Positions 44,781 to 53,511 of a DNA stretch of 64,000 nucleotides are shown here, piece by piece (the first letter of the stretch is position 1; the number at the start of each line of letters is the position of its first letter). A model generated the notes under the pieces. That model was not told where the DNA came from. It saw only the letters and a program-made list of their open reading frames with translations, and did no database searches. Both the position numbers and the translations under genes were made by a program. Source of the DNA: Bacillus sp. USDA818B3_A (GTDB lineage: Bacteria > Bacillota > Bacilli > Bacillales > Cytobacillaceae); assembly GCF_009928415.1 (NCBI RefSeq), contig NZ_JAABNN010000015.1:1-64000 (forward strand). The letters are read 5' to 3'.

Positions 44781-45662
44781 ATGAGTAAAACAGTATTAGG
44801 AGTTTATAATTCCAGTGATGAAGTGGTTCAGGCCATAGAGGAATTCCAGAACCAAGGATATTCTGTGAAAGACTTGTCGATTATTGCTAATACAACAGAT
44901 GTCCCTTCCTCTATCGAAGAGGAAACAGGCGTGGCTTCTCGGGAGATAAGCGCTACAAGGGAGCCCGAAACAGAAGAGCGCCCTGGGTTCTTGGCAAGCC
45001 TGTTTACCCCATTTGAGGATCGTATGTATCAAAATGATGGCGGCGGCGGATCTACCTACTATGATCATTTGATGGCCCAGGGTATCAGTGAAGCAGATGC
45101 GTTAAAATACGAAGAGGATATCAATTCCGGAATGATTCTTCTTCTTGGTGAAAGAGGATTCGAGAACGCAAACGGTGCAGACGGTTTCTCCACTGGGACG
45201 ATTGCTCGCGGCCAAACAGGGCTTGAGGATACTCTCGACACAGATACAGAGCGCTCACTAAAGCTTCGCGGAGAACAGCTCGATGTTAATAAACACCGTG
45301 TTCAGACAGGCGAGGTAGAGGTTACAAAGGATGTCGTTGAAGAACAGGAAACAATAAATGTTCCTGTAGAACATGAAGAAGTTTATGTAGAGAGACGTAC
45401 AGTCGACAATAATGATGCAGATACAACCACACCAATAGGTGATGATGAAACCATTCATGTGCCAATTGTCGAGGAAAAAGTAGAAGTGACGAAGAAACCG
45501 GTCGTTACGGAGGAACTAGTGATTGGCAAAAAGAAAGTTACGGAAACCCAACAGGTTACGGATAATGTGAAACGCGAGGAAGCAAGAGTGAAAAAAGAAG
45601 GCGATGCTTCGGTTAATGAAACTAATATCGATAGTAATCGTGTCGACCGTGATAGATTCTAA
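44781..45662 (+). CDS. ysnF: General stress protein YsnF-like (GSP17M + DUF2382)
   Basis: A 293-residue hydrophilic protein. The N-terminal general-stress domain (about 1-130) begins SKTVLGVYNSSDEVVQAIEE, and the C-terminal YsnF/AvaK domain begins KLRGEQLDVNKHRVQTGEVE and includes NVPVEHEEVYVERR. The tail is a charged repeat of the same valine/glutamate pattern. ATG 44781 is chosen for its GGAGG eight bases upstream; five extra upstream codons lack a site. A SigB-like promoter precedes it and a strong terminator follows. Confidence 0.85.
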   Translation: MSKTVLGVYNSSDEVVQAIEEFQNQGYSVKDLSIIANTTDVPSSIEEETGVASREISATREPETEERPGFLASLFTPFEDRMYQNDGGGGSTYYDHLMAQGISEADALKYEEDINSGMILLLGERGFENANGADGFSTGTIARGQTGLEDTLDTDTERSLKLRGEQLDVNKHRVQTGEVEVTKDVVEEQETINVPVEHEEVYVERRTVDNNDADTTTPIGDDETIHVPIVEEKVEVTKKPVVTEELVIGKKKVTETQQVTDNVKREEARVKKEGDASVNETNIDSNRVDRDRF

Positions 45663-45690
45663 ATAGTAAATATTTGAGTGACCTTGTAAC

Positions 45691-45738
45691 AAAAATGCTC
45701 ATCCCTTTGCTAAGTAGAGCAAAGGATGAGCATTTTTC
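45691..45738 (+). terminator. Terminator of ysnF (bidirectional)
   Basis: A long stem of about 20 bp (AAAAATGCTCATCC and CTTTGCT with one bulge) with its complement 45718-45737 and a T-run on both strands. It can also serve the convergent GDPD-like gene. Confidence 0.9.
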
Positions 45739-45835
45739 TATTTGTTGCACATTAGAACCCAGACTTTATATGTTAATTACCCATGCCGTCCATGTCTGCA
45801 TGCATCCTTGCTCTCTTATGAACCTTTATTATTTA

Positions 45836-46732
45836 TTAAGGAGCAATAAATTTCTTGCCATCGTAATATAGATAGTCCGTATAGATACCAATCCCTTTTT
45901 CCAGATAAGCTGCAGCGTCTTTAGGCTTATTAATTGTATGCGTATAAATAATAATATTGTTTTCATGCAGAGTTTCCTGCAGTTCCACTGTTAATCGAAA
46001 AGGAAGTCCATTCACAGCTGTAACATGGTGACTTACACAGAATTCCGCAAGCTCCTTTGGGGTCGGAATGTTATCGTTCGTATGTTTATATAATGTATAG
46101 ATAATATATTTAAAGCGATGATAAGAGTTAATATAACTTAGCATGGGCTGACTATAAATTTGCGGAATAATACGATCTAGTAATTTGGGGTCCACTTTTT
46201 TTGTCTCACGTACTAGATACGAAAAGGTCTTACGAATAGCCTCTTCATCAGTTTCTTTTGTGTCTGTTACAAAGTAAATGTCTGGATATTTCCTCATTAG
46301 TTTCAGGAGTTGTTTCCATGAAACTGGATGGTATTGTCCGTGAATCTTTAGTGACATTACTTGGTCAAAGGTTAGGGGATCCTCATCCATCGTGCCGGCA
46401 GGGACATTTTGGCCTAACCAGCCATAATGAACAAGTGTCCAGTCATGACGTGCGACTAAATAATTGTCAGAAGTCATATTCAAGTCTACTTCAAATACGC
46501 GAAATCCACGTTTATAATTATATTTAAAGGCTTCAAAGGAATTTGTCACATAATATCCATCTATCCAACCAAGACCGTGAATAACTGGAGGTAAATCAGC
46601 TAGTACAGATTTTTCTGCAGTTTTTTCTCCATTTTCTTTCGCTCCTGCATTTTTGTTCAATGTTTCTTTTCCAAAACCAGTCATCGTTAAAATAATAGAC
46701 ATAATAAGTGCAGTTTTTATGATATTTTTCAT
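45836..46732 (-). CDS. Exported GDPD/PI-PLC-like phosphodiesterase
   Basis: A 298-residue protein with an N-terminal signal or anchor sequence (KNIIKTALIMSIILTMTG) and a TIM-barrel phosphodiesterase domain. The motifs IHGLGWIDG, FEVDLNMTSDNYLVARHDWT, FVTDTKE and the terminal GIYTDY correspond to the glycerophosphodiester phosphodiesterase catalytic sites: HG(x)..E..D..H. A usual HR pair near the start reads HG-L. No lipobox. The ATG at 46730-46732 fits the signal peptide; an 11-codon extension is possible. Probably acts on wall or lipid glycerophosphodiesters. Confidence 0.75.
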   Translation of the reverse strand: MKNIIKTALIMSIILTMTGFGKETLNKNAGAKENGEKTAEKSVLADLPPVIHGLGWIDGYYVTNSFEAFKYNYKRGFRVFEVDLNMTSDNYLVARHDWTLVHYGWLGQNVPAGTMDEDPLTFDQVMSLKIHGQYHPVSWKQLLKLMRKYPDIYFVTDTKETDEEAIRKTFSYLVRETKKVDPKLLDRIIPQIYSQPMLSYINSYHRFKYIIYTLYKHTNDNIPTPKELAEFCVSHHVTAVNGLPFRLTVELQETLHENNIIIYTHTINKPKDAAAYLEKGIGIYTDYLYYDGKKFIAP

Positions 46733-46872
46733 AAAAATAATTTTCCCTATATATCTATAGTTCATTAATATTTATGGGTTTTATTTTTGGTATTTTTTAT
46801 AAATAATTCACTTTTTATTGATAGAGCTACTGTACCCACTTATCTCTTTTCACTGTATAGAGTGGATGATTT

Positions 46873-47775
46873 TTATCCTAAAAAATAGAGTGTGATTGGA
46901 ATGGACACTAGACTAATTAAAGTGGTTACTAAAGTAATATACGAAACTAAATTCGGCTTCGTATTAAATTGAACCGCCAGAAGTGTCGTATTAGCGGCAA
47001 TTGGCATGGCAGCTAACAGAATAAAAACATTTTTAACTAGATGACTTACAGGCATAAAGCTGACCAATGCAGCAATCAAAAGAGGAGAAACGATCAATCG
47101 AACGAATGTAATGGTGTTCACATATTTAAATTCGAATTTCTGTGTTTTAATTTCAGCTAATTGCATCCCCAACAGCAGCGTAACCGTTGGAATCGAGGCT
47201 GATCCAATTAAACGGACGCCATCAATAATTGTTGGCGGTAAATTTACATGTGAAAGCTGAAATAATAGACCGAGGATTACACCATATAGAACTGGCATTT
47301 TCACTACATTTAGGAGCGCACCTTTAACAGTAGTCGACTTTTCACTGCCATAAGAGGCGATAAAAATTCCAATTGTGTTAATTAATAAAGATTGTATTAC
47401 CATCGTAACTATCGCATAATCAAATGCTTGAGTTCCGAATGCAAACAAGGCAACTGGAGCACCATAGTTTCCCATATTGGGAAATGCGGTTCCCAGTAGC
47501 ATGGCAGACAGACTTGTTCGATCAGCCTTTAATACTTTCCCTAGAACAAAGGTAATAACCACTAATACAATAATGAGTAAAATATTAAACAAAAACATAT
47601 AAACATAATCTTTATTTAATTTGTTCGTATAGAAGGTATTGAATGTTAAAAAAGGCATCATAAGATAAAGTGCCATCGTTGAGATCGATTTAACATTCAG
47701 TTTAAGTAACTTTTGTCCGAGAAAGCCTGTTCCAAAGATAAGGAATACAGGTAATACGATTAAAATAAACTGCAC
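46873..47775 (-). CDS. ywkB: AEC-family transporter (YwkB-like)
   Basis: A 300-residue membrane protein with about ten helices and the AEC (auxin efflux carrier) motifs, including LGTAFPNMGNYGAPVALFAF and the C-terminal AAMPIAANTTLLA. GTG 47773-47775 is chosen because GGAAGGGG lies eight bases upstream; a longer frame exists. It follows maeA, as ywkB follows ywkA (maeA) in B. subtilis, so malate or a related carboxylate is the likely substrate. Confidence 0.82.
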   Translation of the reverse strand: MQFILIVLPVFLIFGTGFLGQKLLKLNVKSISTMALYLMMPFLTFNTFYTNKLNKDYVYMFLFNILLIIVLVVITFVLGKVLKADRTSLSAMLLGTAFPNMGNYGAPVALFAFGTQAFDYAIVTMVIQSLLINTIGIFIASYGSEKSTTVKGALLNVVKMPVLYGVILGLLFQLSHVNLPPTIIDGVRLIGSASIPTVTLLLGMQLAEIKTQKFEFKYVNTITFVRLIVSPLLIAALVSFMPVSHLVKNVFILLAAMPIAANTTLLAVQFNTKPNLVSYITLVTTLISLVSIPITLYFLG

Positions 47776-47949
47776 AGCTATTGCCCCTTCCAAAAAATTG
47801 TTGCTATCAATCTTTGAAACACCTTTAAATAAAAAATGATATTTATATAGTAACACCTTCAGACTATTAAGTTAATTGAAAAAGAACAGATCCATAATCA
47901 ATGGTATTAATATAAATGGATGGGCTCCATTAAATCTAATTAAACACAA

Positions 47950-48008
47950 AATGCCTGTCACTGCCTGGTATACCGAAACTTTGATCCATTACCAGGAGGA
48001 CAGGCATT
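47950..48008 (-). terminator. Hairpin/terminator between maeA and ywkB
   Basis: Outer stem GAATGCCTGTC-type arms (47950-47959 with 47999-48008) with a second inner CCTGG/CCAGG stem, followed by TTTGTGTTT on the minus strand. It begins 15 nt after the maeA stop, so ywkB may be expressed by read-through. Confidence 0.75.
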
Positions 48009-48023
48009 CTATTCAATTATTTA

Positions 48024-49736
48024 TCATGCATAGGAATGAATGTTTGTCCAAATTCCTACGCTCTTTATTTCCTTATACTCAGGCATCCACATAGCCTCTT
48101 CAATAGCCGTCTCAACATCTTGGATATCCGCTCTTGCAATTCCTTCGTGGATTGCAGCATTGACTACTTCAATAGCTACGTATTTTGAGACTTCATGAAG
48201 TTTTTCAATGGATGGCAGCAGAGATGCCCCTGTTGTGCTGAGGTCACACATACTTGCAACTGCATATGCAGCAGCTGCAAACATTCCTTTTGAGATTACT
48301 TCAGCTTTTGCAACAATCGTTCCTAGACCCAGTCCTGGGAATATAAATGCGTTATTTGACTGCCCAATTTCATAGGAAACACCTTGGTATTCCACATTGG
48401 GAAACGGGCTGCCAGTTGCAATAAGAGCCTTGCCATCTGTCCATTTCATCAGATTTTCCGGCACCGCTTCAGTCAATGCAGTCGGGTTGGACAAAGGTAA
48501 GATGATCGGGCGCTCAACATGCTTGGCCATTTCTTTCACAATTTCCTCCGTGAAAGCACCGGCTTGTCCGGAAGTACCGATCAGGATGGTCGGCTTCACC
48601 TTCTGAACGACTTCCATTAATGAAATGATTCCATCCTCATTCATATCCCAGTCCTTTACTTCTTCCGCCTTTCTTACATATGGTTTCTGGAAGTTAAAGA
48701 CACCTGGTGTTTCATCCGTTAGCAGCCCCCGATAGTCAATCGCCCAGAAACGGTCATAGGCTTCTTCCCTGGTCAGCCCCTCAAGAACCATAGCATCTGT
48801 GATTTGGTCGGCTATACCGAGACCGCCAGCCCCTGGTCCGAAGACAACAATACGCTGCTCCTTCAGATTAGCTCCTGTTATTTTCATCCCAGACATCACA
48901 GCAGCAAGGGTAACTGCCCCTGTTCCCTGGATGTCATCATTGAAGGTAAGCATTTTGTCACCGTACTTATCCAAGATTTTACGCGCATTTACGTTGCCAA
49001 GGTCCTCCCAGTGAATAAGCACCTCTGGAAAGAACTTTTTTGCAGCAGAAACAAATAAATCAATGAACTGGTCATATCTCTCACCGCGGACACGGGCGAA
49101 TTTGTTGCCAATATAGAGAGGATCGGCAACCAATGCCTGATTGTTCGTACCAACATCCAACACGATTGGCAGAACACGGCTTGGATCAATACCAGCTGCC
49201 GCTGTGTATACGGCAAGTTTACCAATCGCAATATTAATACCGCCTACCCCTTGGTCCCCAATACCCAAAATGCTTTCAGAATCGGTAACGACGATTAAAT
49301 CAATGCCATTAGGCTGTCCAAGATTATTGAATGCTTTTTCAATGCCCTCAGGGTCATCAATGGAAAGATATAATCCTCCGGGGCGGTGATAGGTATGGGA
49401 GTAAGTCTGGATCGCATCACCGACAGTAGGAGTATAGATGATTGGGAGCATTTCTGCTAAGTGGTCCTTTAAAAGACGGTAAAACAAAACGACATTGCGG
49501 TTATACAAATCATTAAGCAGCCCATTTTTAAATAGATTCGTAGTTCGCATCAGATATTGCTCATAGGTCCTATTTGCTTGTTCATCAAGGGTGAGCACAC
49601 GAGGAGGCAGCAGACCGTCAAGTCCAAGGTCTTCCCTTTCCTCTTTCGTAAAGGCTGTTCCTTTATTTAAAAAAGGATTTGAGAGAACTTCTTTTCCTTT
49701 TAATGTTGTAATAATCACATTCTCAAGTTCATTCAC
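48024..49736 (-). CDS. maeA: NAD-dependent malic enzyme
   Basis: A 570-residue cytoplasmic enzyme decarboxylating malate to pyruvate. Large-type malic enzyme motifs: [34 protein letters not shown], the metal site [10 protein letters not shown] and [11 protein letters not shown], and the dinucleotide fold [11 protein letters not shown]. Length is that of the MaeA/MalS type, distinct from the 397-residue enzyme encoded nearby. Followed by an AEC carrier (YwkB position). Confidence 0.93.
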   Translation of the reverse strand: MNELENVIITTLKGKEVLSNPFLNKGTAFTKEEREDLGLDGLLPPRVLTLDEQANRTYEQYLMRTTNLFKNGLLNDLYNRNVVLFYRLLKDHLAEMLPIIYTPTVGDAIQTYSHTYHRPGGLYLSIDDPEGIEKAFNNLGQPNGIDLIVVTDSESILGIGDQGVGGINIAIGKLAVYTAAAGIDPSRVLPIVLDVGTNNQALVADPLYIGNKFARVRGERYDQFIDLFVSAAKKFFPEVLIHWEDLGNVNARKILDKYGDKMLTFNDDIQGTGAVTLAAVMSGMKITGANLKEQRIVVFGPGAGGLGIADQITDAMVLEGLTREEAYDRFWAIDYRGLLTDETPGVFNFQKPYVRKAEEVKDWDMNEDGIISLMEVVQKVKPTILIGTSGQAGAFTEEIVKEMAKHVERPIILPLSNPTALTEAVPENLMKWTDGKALIATGSPFPNVEYQGVSYEIGQSNNAFIFPGLGLGTIVAKAEVISKGMFAAAAYAVASMCDLSTTGASLLPSIEKLHEVSKYVAIEVVNAAIHEGIARADIQDVETAIEEAMWMPEYKEIKSVGIWTNIHSYA

Positions 49737-49870
49737 GGTGTTTCCTTCTTTCTATATTAAAATAGCTATTTCGTACAATACTAGAACAACATAGATTTCT
49801 ACCTATCTATGTTAATAACATTTTCCTTATCACAATAGGTTTTTTAATTTAATGACCCTTTTTTGTAATT

Positions 49871-49909
49871 AAACAAAGCAGACAGGAAAAACCTCTGACT
49901 ACTTTGTTT
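49871..49909 (-). terminator. Hairpin downstream of the KdgT-like gene
   Basis: AAACAAAG (49871-49878) with CTTTGTTT (49902-49909), with further inner pairing of CAGAGG/CCTGTCTG type. The minus-strand tail is only moderately T-rich, so it is a probable but weak terminator. Confidence 0.55.
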
Positions 49910-49954
49910 AATCTTCTACTTATTCAGTGTTTATAAAATTTACGTTGCTCTTTG

Positions 49955-50923
49955 TCAGGCTGCCCTTGCCATTGATTGTTTGGCTTTTTTCTTTTGGGAC
50001 CTTTTAAATACATAGCTCACAATAATCGGACAGACGATAGCAGATATGACACATGCAGCTGCAACTTGAGCAGTAGCTGAAGATGCTACTGCAGCTAACG
50101 TTGGATCTGCTGCCGCCACAACAGCTGGTGTAGCTACCGCATTACCAGCAGTAGACCCTGTTGCTAAACCAACGATAGGGTTTTCTTTAAATAACTTTAA
50201 TAGGAAGTAAGCTCCAATTCCAGTGAAGGCAGCGATTAATCCAAGTAATATCCCAGGACCCCCGGCTTTTACAATCGTTGAAAGATTCATTCCGGCACCT
50301 AATGGGAAGGAGAAGAATGGGATTAATAGTAATTTACTGCTTCCAAGGAACTTTCTCATGTCGGAATCAATATTTCCTAAAATCATTCCGATTACAATTG
50401 GAATTAATACTCCTAGAAGTGTTTGAAAAGGAATGGTGGCAAGACCCGATGCACCTAATGCCACTAATGTGAAAAATGGACCATCTTTTAAAGAAAATAA
50501 CGCATATGCGCCTACATCTGTTTCGTCACCATACGATGAAGCAAGGGATGCATATAACCCGCCATTCGCATTTAACAGCGCTGCGAGGATGGCTAATGGT
50601 GTTAATCCTAGTATTCCAGCAGGCCCAAAAATCGCTGCTACAGCTAAACCAATACCGGCACCTACAATAAATTTTCCTGTTAATAGAATGGCACCTTTTT
50701 TTAATGCCTTTGGTGCTAATTTGAAATTAATTTGTGAACCAATCAAAAACATAAAACAGGCCAAAATGGTTGATGAGGCTTCTTTACTGAATAAGGCTGT
50801 TGTAAAACTGCCAATTTGTAATACTTGCGGAAAAAATGTATTCGTTAGTACTCCTAAAAAAAGTGGAACAACCATAAGACCACCTGGAATTTTATCAAGC
50901 GTTTTCTTAATTGGAATTTGCAT
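49955..50923 (-). CDS. 2-keto-3-deoxygluconate permease family transporter (KdgT)
   Basis: A 322-residue, ten-helix membrane carrier with the KdgT family pattern: KKTLDKIPGGLMVVPLFLGV, LNANGGLYASLASSYGDETD and GLATGSTAGNAVATPAVVAA. The basic C-terminal end is usual. A good GGAGGA ribosome site precedes ATG; a cre-like site (50969-50982) lies in the leader. It lies directly downstream of a MalKR-like two-component system, the place held by the malate carrier MaeN in B. subtilis. Sugar acid or C4-dicarboxylate transport are the candidates. Confidence 0.85.
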   Translation of the reverse strand: MQIPIKKTLDKIPGGLMVVPLFLGVLTNTFFPQVLQIGSFTTALFSKEASSTILACFMFLIGSQINFKLAPKALKKGAILLTGKFIVGAGIGLAVAAIFGPAGILGLTPLAILAALLNANGGLYASLASSYGDETDVGAYALFSLKDGPFFTLVALGASGLATIPFQTLLGVLIPIVIGMILGNIDSDMRKFLGSSKLLLIPFFSFPLGAGMNLSTIVKAGGPGILLGLIAAFTGIGAYFLLKLFKENPIVGLATGSTAGNAVATPAVVAAADPTLAAVASSATAQVAAACVISAIVCPIIVSYVFKRSQKKKAKQSMARAA

Positions 50924-50968
50924 TTTTTTATCCTCCTCTGTCTTACTATGTGTCTATCATATTCCCAG

Positions 50969-50982
50969 ATAAACCGTTTTCA
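50969..50982 (-). promoter_or_regulatory. cre-like site upstream of the KdgT-like gene
   Basis: Minus strand TGAAAACGGTTTAT, differing from TGWAARCGYTWNCW at two positions, about 50 nt upstream of the start codon. Catabolite repression would fit a secondary carbon source carrier; unproven. Confidence 0.35.
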
Positions 50983-51017
50983 TAGATTATGTAAGTTTAA
51001 TCATTCTTTTTGTAAAT

Positions 51018-51049
51018 AAAAAAAGTAAGCAGTTTCAAAAACTGCTTAC
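51018..51049 (-). terminator. Intrinsic terminator of the two-component operon
   Basis: Perfect 11-bp stem GTAAGCAGTTT/AAACTGCTTAC (51025-51035, 51039-51049) and a T-run on the minus strand, at the response-regulator stop. Confidence 0.9.
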
Positions 51050-51753
51050 AGAAAGTTTTTTATTAAGTGCTCTTTAAATTTGTTATATTCATGCTGATAC
51101 ACAGGCCTTCCGACCGTCCCGTAGATCACCTTGACTTCAAGGATTCCTATGTCCTTTAGAAAATTAAGATACTTTCTTGCTGAAACCCTTGATATTCCTA
51201 CCACATTTGCTACTTCATCTGTAGAAAAAGGCCCGTCCTTCAATTCCTGAATCGCATCCCATATCTGCTTTAAGGTATCCTTCGTTAACCCCTTTGGCAG
51301 TTCTTCTGTGATAACCGCTTCGTCTCTATGCAAAAGTAAGTGATCGAGCTCCTGCTGACTGACCGAATCCTGTTTATCAATGAACCGAGTCTGCTCAAGG
51401 TAAGCAGCAAGTGCCGCGTTAAACCGTTCAAACTCGAAAGGCTTAATTAAATAGTCGACCACCCCATACCTTAATGCCTTCTTTATTCGTTCAAGATCTG
51501 AAGCTGCTGAAATGATGATGACATCAATTTCAAGGTCATTTTCCCGAAGGTATGCTAACAGCTCCAGCCCCTGCTTTCCCGGCATAAAAATATCCAGAAG
51601 AATGAGCTGAATATCACTCTTCGCCAAATATCGGATGGCTTCAGCTACTGAATTAGCTGTTGCAGCCAGCCGGAACCCATCAATTCTAGCTAGATATTGT
51701 TTATTGATTTCTGCGACCATCGGGTCATCTTCGACAATCATTACATTAATCAT
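51046..51753 (-). CDS. Response regulator, CitB/DcuR family (MalR-like)
   Basis: A 235-residue regulator: receiver domain with acidic pocket EDDP, phospho-acceptor Asp in LILLDIFMPG and Lys in DYLIKPFEF, then a C-terminal helix-turn-helix (about 175-225, FSTDEVANVVGISRVSARKY). Start ATG 51751-51753 fits AGAGG nine bases upstream and gives the length of B. subtilis MalR. It overlaps the kinase gene by 8 nt. Likely target: the carrier and malic-enzyme genes next door. Confidence 0.88.
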   Translation of the reverse strand: MINVMIVEDDPMVAEINKQYLARIDGFRLAATANSVAEAIRYLAKSDIQLILLDIFMPGKQGLELLAYLRENDLEIDVIIISAASDLERIKKALRYGVVDYLIKPFEFERFNAALAAYLEQTRFIDKQDSVSQQELDHLLLHRDEAVITEELPKGLTKDTLKQIWDAIQELKDGPFSTDEVANVVGISRVSARKYLNFLKDIGILEVKVIYGTVGRPVYQHEYNKFKEHLIKNFL

Positions 51754-53350
51754 TCCATTCATCCTCTGCTTTATAAGGTATATACACGGCAAAGTTTGTT
51801 CCCTTCCCAAGCTTGGAAGAAATAATCAGGTCCCCTTCGAGCCTTTCAATTGCCTGTGTCAAAAGATATAACCCGAACCCTCGGTTTTCTCCTTTTGTAG
51901 AGAAACCTTTATCCAATATTTTACTTTGGAGTGAATTCGTCATTCCCATCCCTGTGTCTTTGACCTCGATAGTTAAAATATCTTCTGCAAAATCAAGTTT
52001 AAGTTCAACTTTTTTGTTTGGACTGTCCGCAATGGCCTCCATTGCATTATCAAAGAGATTCCCAATGATGGTGATCAGCTCATGGGTGATTTCCGAGTTT
52101 GCAGGCTTGGGAAGCATGCTTACACAATCAAATGATAAAGAAGCACCTGATTCTCTGGCAAAGCTTAGTTTGCCTATTAAGAACCCGGCAAGGACAGGGT
52201 CTTTAATTTTCTTCGTTACAAAGCCCATTTCGGTTTCCCGCATGTGTACCGTTTCACTCACATAGTTAGCAAGTGTATCATATTGTTCCGTTCGAACCAA
52301 GCCTAGTATGACATGAAGTTTGTTCATGAATTCATGTGCCTGGGCACGAAGAGCATCCGCATAGTTACGCACACCTGTGAGCTGTTCGGCCAGCAAACGG
52401 ACTTCGGTCTTATCACGGAATGTAGCGATGGCTCCCACCGACTCATTTTCCACAACTACCGGAACTCTGTTTACTAAAATGGTCACCCCATTCAGGTTTT
52501 GCTCTTGGTCCAATTCGGTTTCACCCGTTTTTATGATGTGAGTTAATCGAGTCTCCGGCAAATAATCTTCAATGTTCCGCCCCATAGGATTCTCTTCCAG
52601 ACCGGCTCTCTCAAAAAGCTTACCCGCTGCCCTGTTTACAAGTGTGATTTTCCCTTCTTGGTCGATGGCTATTATTCCTTCACGCACAGAATGAAGCATG
52701 GAACTGCGTTCTTCAAGCAGTTTAGCAATAGCGAATGGCTCGAGCCCTAAAAGGATTTTTTTGATGTATCTTGCCAGGCCCACTGCACCGATTACACCGA
52801 TTAGGATTCCGATTAACGTCCCCATAAAGATCCCCATCCGTCCTTTATGTACCGCCTTTGTAACATTTTCTAAAGAAATTCCAACAGCAACCGCACCGAC
52901 TTGTTTTCCATCTGAATTCTTTATTGGCGTAAATGCCCGCATAGATCGACCCAGTGTCCCTTTTGAAATGGAAACATATTCCTTCCCTTTAAGAACAGGT
53001 CCTTCATCCCCTCCCCTGAAGTGCTTCCCCACTTCACTAGGGTCCGGGTGGGAAAGCCGGATTCCTTTCATATCCATAACGACAACGAAGTTAACATGGG
53101 TTTTTTCTCTTATTTGATTGGTTAATATTTGTACTTCTTTCTTGTTAACTTTCCCTTCAAAAGCTCCTATCACCTGCGGGCTGATGGCAATCATTTTGGC
53201 AACATTTAAGGCCTTATCTTTCTGCGTTTCTTCCACACTGGCGGTAATTCGTTTGCTTATAATTAAATCAGTTATTCCAAGTGATAAAGCGACGACAACG
53301 CATACAAATATAATAATAATCGCTTGTAAACTAAGTTTGCCTTTCTTCAT
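51746..53350 (-). CDS. Sensor histidine kinase, DcuS/CitA family (MalK-like)
   Basis: A 534-residue membrane kinase: helix about 8-30, extracellular PAS/Cache-type sensor (about 31-175, with the ligand-region pattern IRLSHPDPSEVGKHFRGGDE), second helix about 178-200, cytoplasmic PAS (about 215-320), H-box with His in RAQAHEFMNKLHVILGL, N-box NLFDNAMEAI and G-boxes DTGMGM and GFGLYL. It senses C4-dicarboxylates in characterised relatives. Operon partner of the regulator downstream. Confidence 0.9.
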   Translation of the reverse strand: MKKGKLSLQAIIIIFVCVVVALSLGITDLIISKRITASVEETQKDKALNVAKMIAISPQVIGAFEGKVNKKEVQILTNQIREKTHVNFVVVMDMKGIRLSHPDPSEVGKHFRGGDEGPVLKGKEYVSISKGTLGRSMRAFTPIKNSDGKQVGAVAVGISLENVTKAVHKGRMGIFMGTLIGILIGVIGAVGLARYIKKILLGLEPFAIAKLLEERSSMLHSVREGIIAIDQEGKITLVNRAAGKLFERAGLEENPMGRNIEDYLPETRLTHIIKTGETELDQEQNLNGVTILVNRVPVVVENESVGAIATFRDKTEVRLLAEQLTGVRNYADALRAQAHEFMNKLHVILGLVRTEQYDTLANYVSETVHMRETEMGFVTKKIKDPVLAGFLIGKLSFARESGASLSFDCVSMLPKPANSEITHELITIIGNLFDNAMEAIADSPNKKVELKLDFAEDILTIEVKDTGMGMTNSLQSKILDKGFSTKGENRGFGLYLLTQAIERLEGDLIISSKLGKGTNFAVYIPYKAEDEWND

Positions 53351-53380
53351 ACTCTCCTCCAGGTTTTATCATAATCATAG

Positions 53381-53401
53381 TATGCATAAGACTTATGCAT
53401 A
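53381..53401. promoter_or_regulatory. 21-bp perfect palindrome upstream of the sensor kinase gene
   Basis: TATGCATAAG-A-CTTATGCATA, two perfect 10-bp arms, 31 nt upstream of the kinase start codon and next to a -10-like TATGAT. It fits a dimeric operator, possibly for the cognate regulator or another repressor. Identity unknown. Confidence 0.5.
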
Positions 53402-53409
53402 AAATGACA

Positions 53410-53449
53410 AAAGGCCGCTAAGCTCATAAAAGAACTTCAAGCAGCCTTT
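53410..53449 (-). terminator. Terminator of the 397-residue malic enzyme gene
   Basis: AAAGGCCGCT with AGCAGCCTTT (one mismatch), then a T-rich tail on the minus strand; about 60 nt after the malic enzyme stop. Confidence 0.65.
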
Positions 53450-53476
53450 TTCATCAATCATCAAGTTAGCGAAAGA

Positions 53477-53500
53477 GCACCAAAAATGGTGCCTGTCACC
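53477..53500. repeat. Short palindromic GGTGCC/CACC element
   Basis: GCACCA-AAAA-TGGTGC immediately followed by CTGTCACC, giving overlapping hairpin options. Similar GGTGNCNGNCACC-type motifs occur in many Bacillaceae intergenic regions. The terminators at 47950 and 54914 contain related CTGTCAC/GTCAGACACC pieces. Confidence 0.4.
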
Positions 53501-53511
53501 TAAAGTCACTT

